The translations under genes were made by a program, and so were the position numbers. The notes beneath the pieces are model-generated. The model was given only the letters and a program-made list of their open reading frames with translations, searched no databases and was not told the origin of the DNA. This document shows, piece by piece, positions 35,343-41,506 of a DNA stretch of 41,506 nucleotides (within the stretch, counting starts at the first letter, position 1; every line of letters starts with the position of its first letter). The stretch is from Planctomycetales bacterium (GTDB taxonomy: Bacteria > Planctomycetota > Planctomycetia > Isosphaerales > Isosphaeraceae): NCBI GenBank assembly GCA_027452145.1, contig DAIDHB010000353.1, positions 1-41,506 on the forward strand. The letters are read 5' to 3'.

Positions 35343-35756
35343 TCATTCACCCGAGTAGGTGAGCGTGAAATCATGGAAGCGATACTTCTTGTTGCGGGGC
35401 ACCTCGCCGGCGGCGGCGAACAGGCTGAGCAGCAGGTCGCCGAAATGATCGGTGCGGACGCAGTAGAAGTTGTGCTTGCCCTCGCGGCGCGATTCGATCA
35501 GGCCGGAGACGCGCAGCAACGCCAGGTGGTGGCTGACCGCGGGCTGGCTCTGGCCGAGCCGCTGGCAGAGGTCGGTGACGTGCAGCTCGCCCTGGGGGGA
35601 GAGGGCCAGATAGAACAAAATGCGCAGCCGGGTCTCGTCGCTGAGGAGCTTGAAGACCTGGGCCAGCTCGCGGACCGATTGATCGGAGACCTCTCCGCCC
35701 ATCGTCGCGACGTGGCCATTGGTTTCGGATGCGCGCTTGGTTTCCTTGCGTGCCAT
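35343..35756 (-). CDS. ArsR-family transcriptional regulator
   Basis: 137 residues with a winged helix: helices to about 55, then ELHVTDLCQRLGQSQPAVSH (57-76) as the helix-turn-helix, and a wing near LIESRREGKHNFYCV (86-100). It should bind DNA as a dimer. The metal site of classical ArsR (ELCVCDL) is reduced to one Cys (Cys64), so arsenic sensing is not supported and the ligand is unknown. GAGGAA eight bases before the ATG at 35756 supports the start. It is convergent with the ApbC gene. No metal resistance gene is near. Confidence 0.88.
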   Translation of the reverse strand: MARKETKRASETNGHVATMGGEVSDQSVRELAQVFKLLSDETRLRILFYLALSPQGELHVTDLCQRLGQSQPAVSHHLALLRVSGLIESRREGKHNFYCVRTDHFGDLLLSLFAAAGEVPRNKKYRFHDFTLTYSGE

Positions 35757-36187
35757 GGGTGAAATTCCTCGACCCTTTCGTGGGAGGTGAACCTCGCCTG
35801 CCCCGATCCGACCGCCCCGCGGCCCCGCTGGCGCGGGAGCCGAGAGTGCCGCCGATCGGCCGCCGGCCCCCCGGGCTCACGGCCAGCCGGCCCAGGTCCC
35901 GAGGTGGAGCGATCCGCCGGCATCAGATCCGGACGAGCGAGTTTTGGTGATGCTAACAGGCAAGCATAGCATCGCGGGCCTCTTGTCGCGCTCCCGCGAG
36001 CCGGCTGGTCGTGTCTCGAGTGGCTTGGGGGTGTCAGGGCTACGGCGGTCCCCATCGGGCCGGGCTGCGGCGATCGATCGCGTGCCGAGCCGGCGCCTGC
36101 ATCCTGGTCGTGATCGGGGACCTCAAGGCGAAGGCGAAGGAACAGATGTCGTGAGATAATCTTTCCTGAGTACCACTCATATACCTA
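35757..36187. other. Region upstream of the ArsR gene
   Basis: 431 bp between the ArsR start and the dapA stop. It holds the palindrome at 35949-35973, and A+T-rich DNA at 36150-36187 right after the dapA stop. No gene is seen. Confidence 0.55.
35949..35973. promoter_or_regulatory. Palindrome, possible ArsR-family operator
   Basis: GATGCTA (35949-35955) and TAGCATC (35967-35973) are perfect inverted arms 11 nt apart. On the minus strand the site overlaps a TATGCT box (35968-35963) with a weak GCGACA (35989-35984) 15 nt upstream. It lies about 195 nt before the regulator, further than usual for autoregulation. Confidence 0.4.
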
Positions 36188-37087
36188 TTATGGGGACCCG
36201 GTCAAGAGCCCACACCGGATCAGGCCGGCCCGCAGCGCGGCCGTCGACCGCTCGTCGAGCGGGCACAGGGGGAGGCGGACCTCGTCGTCGCACCGGCCGA
36301 GCAGCGCGAGGGCCGCCTTGACCGGGATCGGATTGGGCGCCAGTCCCAGCAAGTCCCGGGCCAACGGGAAGAGCCGGCCATGGGCCCGGCGCGCGTCCTC
36401 GACGCGGGCCTCCGTGTAGGCATCGATCATCGCCCGCACCTCGCCGGGCACCAGGTTGGCGATCACCGAGACCACCCCCTCGGCGCCGACGGCGAGCATC
36501 GGCAGGGTCAACGAGTCGTCACCCGACAGGATCGTCAGATCGGTCCGCGCCAAAAGCTCGCTGACCTGATCGAGCGAGCCCGCCGCCTCCTTCACCGCCA
36601 CGATCGGCGCCAGCTTCGCCAGCCGCTCGACCGTCTCCGGTTCGACGTTCCGGCCCGTTCGCCCAGGAATATTGTAGAGCACGATCGGCAGATCCACGGC
36701 GTCGGCAATCGTGGCGAAATGCCGGTATAGACCTTCCTGGTTAGGCCGATTGTAGTACGGGGCGACCGAGAGAGCGGCGTCGGCGCCGGCGCGGGCCGCG
36801 AATCGCGTCAACCGGATCGCCTCGGCGGTCGAGTTCGAGCCCGTGCCCGCCATGACGCGGGCGCGGCCGGCCGCGGCCTCGATCACCGCGGCGATCACGC
36901 GCTCGTGCTCGTCGTGCGTGAGCGTCGGCGACTCGCCCGTGGTGCCGCAGGGGCTCAGGATCGGCGTCCCCTGCGCGATTTGCCATTCGACCAGCCGTCG
37001 CAGGCCCGGTTCGTCGACCGCCCCGTTGCGGAACGGTGTGACCAGGGCCACGGTGCATCCGGCGAACATCCGACCCTTGGTGGACAT
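36188..37087 (-). CDS. dapA: 4-hydroxy-tetrahydrodipicolinate synthase
   Basis: 299 residues, standard length. DapA condenses pyruvate with aspartate semialdehyde in the lysine/diaminopimelate pathway that feeds peptidoglycan. The Schiff-base Lys166 is in IVAVKEAAGS, the catalytic Tyr139 in LYNIPGRTG, and the Thr pair in CGTTGESPTL (49-50). The Arg of GRTG that binds the semialdehyde is also present, which favours DapA over N-acetylneuraminate lyase. It is on the same strand as pdxJ but 333 bp away, so probably its own unit. A GTGGACATGAG-rich junction precedes the ATG, and a downstream Met at residue 7 is an alternative start. Confidence 0.9.
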   Translation of the reverse strand: MSTKGRMFAGCTVALVTPFRNGAVDEPGLRRLVEWQIAQGTPILSPCGTTGESPTLTHDEHERVIAAVIEAAAGRARVMAGTGSNSTAEAIRLTRFAARAGADAALSVAPYYNRPNQEGLYRHFATIADAVDLPIVLYNIPGRTGRNVEPETVERLAKLAPIVAVKEAAGSLDQVSELLARTDLTILSGDDSLTLPMLAVGAEGVVSVIANLVPGEVRAMIDAYTEARVEDARRAHGRLFPLARDLLGLAPNPIPVKAALALLGRCDDEVRLPLCPLDERSTAALRAGLIRCGLLTGSP

Positions 37088-37420
37088 GGACTATCCCACG
37101 AATCTCGGCCGGCCCAATCCCCAGCCGGGGCGGGTCGACCATTCAGACCTCGTTGTGTTCAGGAAATCCGGCTGAGGCGGCAGGACCGCGGGGCTCGCAC
37201 GGACGCGAGCGAGCGGAGAGATACCAATCTCATAGCACCATGGTTTCAATGTCATAAAATCTTAGACTGATTCTCGTCGGAATGGAAGCCGAATTAAGCC
37301 CCGTCCCCAAAAATCATCGAGAATCCGGCCGATCCGACGTCACGACCGCGAGAAACGTGAAAGCAATCACGTTTCTCTTCATGATCAGCGTCGACGGCAT
37401 GGTCCCGGCGCACGCGCCGC
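37088..37420. other. Intergenic region upstream of dapA
   Basis: 333 bp between the dapA start and the pdxJ stop. 37230-37320 is A+T-rich and probably carries the dapA promoter, whose boxes I cannot fix. A perfect hairpin lies at 37350-37377. No gene is seen. Confidence 0.55.
37350..37377. terminator. Perfect 11-bp hairpin after pdxJ
   Basis: GAGAAACGTGA (37350-37360) and TCACGTTTCTC (37367-37377) are perfect reverse complements around AAGCAA. It lies 44 bp after the pdxJ stop and is probably its terminator, though the T-run is short. Confidence 0.55.
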
Positions 37421-38155
37421 TCACGACGAGCGTTGGAGGGCTCGCTCGATGCAGTCCTTCATATCGCGGACGGCCTGCGTCAGGCCGACGAGGACGGCGC
37501 GGCTGACGATGCTGTGGCCGATGTTCAATTCGTGCATGCGGTCGAGCCGCGCCACGTCCTGCACGTTGCGGTAGTTGAGACCGTGTCCGGCGTGGAGCCC
37601 GACGCCCGCCGCCACGAGCGCCGCGCCGGCCGAACGCAGGGCCTGGAGCTCCGCCGCGCGGGAGGGTCCCTCGGGGGCGTCGGCATACCGGCCGGTGTGC
37701 AGCTCGGCGGCCGCGACCCCCATCGCGATCGTGGCGTCGACCTGACGGGGGTCGGGGTCGATGAACAGCGAGACCTCGATCCCCGCGCCGTGGAGGCGCC
37801 TCACGGCTTCTCCCACCCTCCCGACTTGCCCGGCCACGTCCAGCCCGCCCTCCGTGGTCAATTCCTCGCGGCGCTCGGGGACGAGCGTGACCTGGCCGGG
37901 GCGGCTCGCCAGGGCGATGTCGACGATCGCGGGCTCGACGGCCATCTCGAGGTTGAGCCGGACCTGCACCGTCTCGCGGAGCAGCCGGAGGTCGCGATCC
38001 TGGATGTGCCGGCGATCCTCGCGCAGGTGGATCGTGATGCCGTCGGCGCCCCCCAGCTCGGCGAGGACGGCCGCCCACACCGGGTCGGGCTCGCGACCGC
38101 CCCGGGCCTGCCGGATCGTGGCTACGTGGTCGATGTTCACGCCCAGTCGAACCAT
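37421..38155 (-). CDS. pdxJ: Pyridoxine 5'-phosphate synthase
   Basis: 244 residues, typical length. PdxJ joins 3-amino-2-oxopropyl phosphate and deoxyxylulose 5-phosphate to give pyridoxine 5'-phosphate, the last ring-forming step of PLP synthesis. Family motifs are NIDHVATIRQARGG (His10), GADGITIHLREDRRHI, LVPERREELTTEGGLD and GVGLHAGHGLNYRNV. It lies 46 bp after the helicase stop on the same strand and is probably co-transcribed. A GAGAGAG stretch before the ATG serves as ribosome site. Confidence 0.95.
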   Translation of the reverse strand: MVRLGVNIDHVATIRQARGGREPDPVWAAVLAELGGADGITIHLREDRRHIQDRDLRLLRETVQVRLNLEMAVEPAIVDIALASRPGQVTLVPERREELTTEGGLDVAGQVGRVGEAVRRLHGAGIEVSLFIDPDPRQVDATIAMGVAAAELHTGRYADAPEGPSRAAELQALRSAGAALVAAGVGLHAGHGLNYRNVQDVARLDRMHELNIGHSIVSRAVLVGLTQAVRDMKDCIERALQRSS

Positions 38156-38201
38156 GTCGACGTCTCTCTCAGGATGTTGATTGGATGAGTCGATCTTCGC
38201 T

Positions 38202-40508
38202 TCACCAGGGCGCCCCGCCGCGGCGGGGCGGCGACCCGCCCGGTGCCGCGCGGCCGACGGGCCGGAGCGGCGATTTCGCCAGGACGAACGTGCGCTCGGA
38301 CGCCACGGCGAAGGCGACGCGGACCTTGCGGTTAGGCCCGGCTCCCTCGACGGCGACGATCTTCCCCAGGCCGTATTCGGGGTGCAGCACCGACACCCCG
38401 AGCCCGAAGGCGTCGAGGTCGGCGGCCGCGGGAAAGGCCGATCCGGTCCCGGAGGCCAGGTCGGCGGCCGTGGTCAGCCGGAAGCCCGGCGTCGAGGCCG
38501 AGGCCGCGCGCCCCTCGGGGCGTCGCGACGGCCATCCCCCGCCGGGGCCGCTGCCGGAGGCGCGGGGCCGCATGTCGTGGCCGCCGAGGCCCGAGAGGTC
38601 GCGCACCGTGACGGACTCCTCGGGCAGCTCGGCGAGGAAACGCGACGGCATGGTCGCCTGCTGCTGGCCGCGGAACGAGCGGACGCAGCACCGGCTCAGG
38701 TGCAGCTCGCGGCGGGCGCGGGTGATCCCGACGAAGAGGAGTCGGCGCTCTTCCTCGAGCTCGGCGCGGTCCTCGTTGGCGCGGGAATGGGGCAGGATGC
38801 CCTCCTCGAGCGCCACGATGAACACGGCCGGGAACTCGAGCCCCTTGGCGGCGTGCAGGGTCATCAGCGTGACGGCGCCGGTGTCCTGGTCCCAGCGGTC
38901 GAGCGGCGAGGCCAGCGTGATCTCGGCCAGGAACTCCACGATCGAGGCGTCGGGATGGACCTGGTCGAACTCGCGGGCGGCCGTGATCAGCTCGTCGAGG
39001 TTCGCCAGCCGCTCCTCGCCGCTGCCGCCGGACTCGGCGGCGAGGTGCTCGCGATAACCGGTCTGGACCATGGTCCGGGTGACGACCTCCTCGGCCGATA
39101 GCTCGCGGAGGGCGGCCAGCTCGTCGATCAGCCGGGCGAAGTCGTCGAACGCCTTCGCGGCCTTCTCCTTCAGGCCGGCGACGGTCCAGGCCCGCCGCGC
39201 CAGCGCCAGGAGCGGCACCCCCTGGTCGCGGGCGGCCCGCGTCAGGGCGTCGACCGAGGCCTTGCCCAGGCCCCGCGGCGGCACGTTCACCGCCCGCAGG
39301 AACGCCAGGTCGTCCTTGGGATTCACCATCAGGTTGAGATAGCCGAGGATGTCCTTCACCTCCTGCCGCTCGTAGAAGGCCACGCCGCCCACGATCTGGT
39401 AGGGGATCCTGGCGGCCCGGAAGGCCTGCTCGAACGGCCGGGTCAGCGCGGTCAGCCGGCCGAACACGGCGATGTCGGAGAATCCGTATTCTCCCTCGCG
39501 CACCAGCGCGGCGATCCGGCCGGCCACGCCCTCGGCCTCGTCGGTCTCGCGGGGATAGACCGTGAACTCCACCGGCGCCCCGCGCGGGTTCTCGGTCAGC
39601 AGCGATTTCGGCTTGCGGTTGCGGTTGTTGCGGATCAGGTTGTCGGCGACGCTCAGAATGTTCTTGGTGCTCCGGTAATTCCGCTCGAGCGTGACGACCC
39701 GGCAGCCCGGGTAATCGTGTTCGAATTCAAGGATATTCGTCAGGTTGGCACCGCGCCATCCGTAGATGGACTGGTCGGGGTCGCCGGTGACGCACAGGTT
39801 GGGGTGGTCGACCGACAGGGCGCGGACGATGGCGTACTGGTCGAGATACGTGTCCTGGTACTCGTCGACGAGGACGTAGCGATAGCGGCGGTCGAGGTCG
39901 GCGCGGACGTCCTTGTGCTCCTTGAGGATGGCGACGATATGCACGAGCAGGTCGTCGAAGTCGACGGCCGAGGCGTCGTGGAGGCGCTTCTCGTACGCCT
40001 CGTAGGCCTGGGCGAGCAGGGCGTCCTTGCGGTCGGCGGCGCGCCGGCGCCAGGCGTCGGGGTGGACGAGGTCGTTCTTGGCGCGGCTGATGGCGGACTC
40101 GATGCGCTCGGGGGTCCAGCCGGGGACGTCCCAGCCGACCTGGTCCATGATGTCCTTGAGGGCGCGGCGGCGGTCATTCTGGTCGTAGATCGAAAAACTC
40201 GGATCGATGCCGACGAGCTTCGCGTACCTGCGCAGGAGACGGGCGCAGATGCCGTGGAAGGTGCCGACCCAGACCCTGGAATCGGGCACGAGCGCGTCGA
40301 TGCGTTCGCGCATCTCGCCGGCGGCCTTGTTGGTGAAGGTGACGGCCAGGATGGATTCGGCCGGGATGCCCGAGCCGAGGAGGTGCGCGACGCGTCGCGT
40401 GATGACCCGCGTCTTGCCCGAGCCGGCGCCGGCGAGGACGAGCAGGGGGCCGTCGATGTGGGTGACGGCCGCGCGCTGGTCGGGCGTCAGGTCGGCGAGC
40501 AGGTCCAT
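38202..40508 (-). CDS. pcrA: PcrA/UvrD-type superfamily 1 DNA helicase
   Basis: 768 residues from the ATG at 40508. A 3'-5' SF1A helicase for repair and removal of obstacles on DNA. Visible motifs: Q motif LTPDQRAAV, Walker A GAGSGKT (27-33), AVTFTNKAAGEMRERI, VGTFHGICARLLRRY, Walker B DEYQDT, GDPDQSIYGWRGA, LERNYRST, MTLHAAKGLEFPAVF and EEERRLLFVGITRARREL. A Gly/Ser-rich linker from about 650 leads to a Tudor-like C-terminal fold (SVLHPEYGLGKIVAVEG), the RNA-polymerase-binding part of PcrA. GAGGTGA nine bases before the ATG decides the start over the GTG at 40520. First gene of a likely unit with pdxJ; divergent from acpS. Confidence 0.94.
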   Translation of the reverse strand: MDLLADLTPDQRAAVTHIDGPLLVLAGAGSGKTRVITRRVAHLLGSGIPAESILAVTFTNKAAGEMRERIDALVPDSRVWVGTFHGICARLLRRYAKLVGIDPSFSIYDQNDRRRALKDIMDQVGWDVPGWTPERIESAISRAKNDLVHPDAWRRRAADRKDALLAQAYEAYEKRLHDASAVDFDDLLVHIVAILKEHKDVRADLDRRYRYVLVDEYQDTYLDQYAIVRALSVDHPNLCVTGDPDQSIYGWRGANLTNILEFEHDYPGCRVVTLERNYRSTKNILSVADNLIRNNRNRKPKSLLTENPRGAPVEFTVYPRETDEAEGVAGRIAALVREGEYGFSDIAVFGRLTALTRPFEQAFRAARIPYQIVGGVAFYERQEVKDILGYLNLMVNPKDDLAFLRAVNVPPRGLGKASVDALTRAARDQGVPLLALARRAWTVAGLKEKAAKAFDDFARLIDELAALRELSAEEVVTRTMVQTGYREHLAAESGGSGEERLANLDELITAAREFDQVHPDASIVEFLAEITLASPLDRWDQDTGAVTLMTLHAAKGLEFPAVFIVALEEGILPHSRANEDRAELEEERRLLFVGITRARRELHLSRCCVRSFRGQQQATMPSRFLAELPEESVTVRDLSGLGGHDMRPRASGSGPGGGWPSRRPEGRAASASTPGFRLTTAADLASGTGSAFPAAADLDAFGLGVSVLHPEYGLGKIVAVEGAGPNRKVRVAFAVASERTFVLAKSPLRPVGRAAPGGSPPRRGGAPW

Positions 40509-40788
40509 GGAGGGCTTCACCTCGGGGCGGTCGGTCAGTCAGCACGGCCCGGGGTCCTGGCATCGGGGCGGGCATCGGCCGGGGTTGCAGTCGTCTCCCC
40601 AGTATAGCCGCGCCGGACGGCGGGGGCGATGCGGGACCGGACCGGCCCTGGCGGGGCCGCTTCGAGGCTTGGCCCGCGCGGCGGCGCGGGTTAGAGTGGA
40701 TCCCCGGTTGGCGCCGCCGGCCGGCTGGGCCGGCGTCGAGTCCGCTCGGGGCGGGCCGGCGCGGCCGCCGAGGGGAGAAACGCGGGCA

Positions 40789-41211
40789 ATGGAGATCCTG
40801 GGCATCGGCACCGACATCGTGGAATGTCCGCGGATCGGCAAGATGATCGAGCATCACGGCGAGCTGTTCCTTCGCCGGATTTACACCGAGCGCGAGATCC
40901 GCTACTGCCAGGCGCGGAAGCACGCCATCGAGCACTTCGCCGGGCGCTGGGCGGCCAAGGAGGCCATCCTCAAGGCGATGGGAACAGGGCGGAGCCGGGG
41001 CATCGCGTGGACTCACCTCGAGGTGCGCAACGGCCCGGATGGGAAACCCCAGGTCCTGATCTGCGGCGCGGCGCGCGACGTCGCGCGGGAGCTGCGGATC
41101 GCCGAGATCCTGGTGTCGATCTCGCACTGCCGGACCTACGCCACGGCCTATGCGATGGCTCTGGGACGGCCCGCGCCGCCCGAGAAGTCGGCGGGACCGG
41201 CCGGGTCGTGA
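40789..41211 (+). CDS. acpS: Holo-[acyl-carrier-protein] synthase
   Basis: 140 residues. AcpS moves the phosphopantetheine arm from CoA to apo-ACP so that fatty acid synthesis can run. The magnesium-binding motifs are GIGTDIVECPRI (Asp9) and GRWAAKEAILKAMG (Glu58). The C-terminal SISHCRTYATAYAMA is standard, and a short Pro-rich tail follows. A GGGGAG stretch about 11 bases before the ATG fits. The frame is open further upstream but those residues are unlike the family. Divergent from the helicase across 280 bp. Confidence 0.92.
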   Translation: MEILGIGTDIVECPRIGKMIEHHGELFLRRIYTEREIRYCQARKHAIEHFAGRWAAKEAILKAMGTGRSRGIAWTHLEVRNGPDGKPQVLICGAARDVARELRIAEILVSISHCRTYATAYAMALGRPAPPEKSAGPAGS

Positions 41212-41268
41212 GGGTGCTCGCATCGTGGAGGGCGGAGAGTTCCGGTTCGATGGCCGTCCATGTCGGCA

Positions 41269-41506
41269 TCAGGGCGTCGGCGCATCCCGGGGCGGCCGCC
41301 GGGTTTCGAGGGTGACGGCCGTCCCGGCGGCGAGGCGGCGGGCGTGCTCATCGTCACGACGGGCCAACTCGGAATGCCCGAGTGCGGCGTGGGCACGCGC
41401 CCGGTTGTAGTAGCACTGCGCGGTGTCGGGCGCCAGCGCGACGCAGACGTCGAAGGCGCGGAGCGCCGTGTCGTGGTGGCGGAGGCGATACGCGCAGATC
41501 CCCCGG
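41269..41506 (-). CDS. TPR-repeat protein, C-terminal end (cut by window)
   Basis: The last 79 codons of a minus-strand gene whose start lies beyond the right edge; the stop is TGA at 41271-41269. The residues read YRLRHHDTALRAFDVCVALA then PDTAQCYYNRARAHAALGHS, which fit tetratricopeptide repeats (A.RAFD..LALAP, YYNRA.A...LG), and an Ala/Arg/Pro-rich tail follows. TPR arrays bind proteins; planctomycetes often have them behind serine/threonine kinase domains, but the N-terminal part is not visible so I do not call a kinase. Convergent with acpS. Confidence 0.72.
   Translation of the reverse strand, partial: RGICAYRLRHHDTALRAFDVCVALAPDTAQCYYNRARAHAALGHSELARRDDEHARRLAAGTAVTLETRRPPRDAPTP

Overview
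The window is high-GC bacterial DNA that reads as a planctomycete, most likely of the Isosphaeraceae (Singulisphaera / Paludisphaera / Tautonia type). The grounds are: two giant extracellular proteins that open with the planctomycete LEPR-XLL-type motif; a very regular 24-residue LRR protein; a two-module ABC-2 permease of the kind common in this group; several families of intergenic palindromic repeats; and otherwise ordinary bacterial housekeeping genes. No tRNA, rRNA, CRISPR array, transposase or phage gene was recognised. The taxonomic call is inference from gene content, not a database result.

Left part (1-11445): a cluster of GC-rich hairpins, a FkbM-type methyltransferase (-), an ABC-2 permease (+), a small Spy/CpxP-like exported protein (-), a four-helix membrane protein (+), a membrane-anchored LRR protein (-), a DMT/EamA transporter (+), a translationally coupled glycosyltransferase / D-2-hydroxyacid dehydrogenase pair (+, ATGA overlap), a 43-51 bp tandem repeat, and two small unknown genes in tandem.

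Centre (11446-29414): a repeat-rich intergenic region containing a 42-nt inverted repeat (41/42 matching) leads into the most interesting part. Two giant surface-protein genes (12902-23986 and 24771-29414) are each preceded by a matching cassette. Each cassette has a TTGACA promoter with a 17-nt spacer, a short RNA of about 90 nt with a covarying stem and a conserved 3' half, and an intrinsic terminator ending in a U-run. I do not recognise this RNA. The two copies look like a duplicated small RNA or attenuating leader tied to these genes. The first giant gene is broken by one in-frame TAG at 16367. It lies where the matching internal repeat has a Tyr codon, and the reading frame is otherwise open for about 3,694 codons. 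The TAG is flanked by near-identical repeats 3,048 bp (1,016 codons) apart. The second giant protein carries Ig-like modules with an exact 348-bp period.

Right part (29415-41506): an SGNH/GDSL hydrolase with an N-terminal membrane region (-), aspS (+), a receiver-like small protein followed by an Mrp/ApbC-type P-loop ATPase that lacks the usual CXXC (+), an ArsR-family regulator (-), dapA (-), pdxJ and a PcrA/UvrD helicase in one likely operon (-), acpS (+, divergent from the helicase), and the C-terminal end of a TPR protein (-) cut by the window edge.

How they fit together: most single genes are housekeeping (translation, lysine/peptidoglycan precursor, PLP, DNA repair, ACP activation, Fe-S handling). 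The accessory theme is the cell surface: two giant beta-rich exported proteins with paired RNA leaders, an exported hydrolase, a methyltransferase and a glycosyltransferase that could modify surface glycans, and an LRR protein. Promoters, terminators and functional links are inferences by eye.
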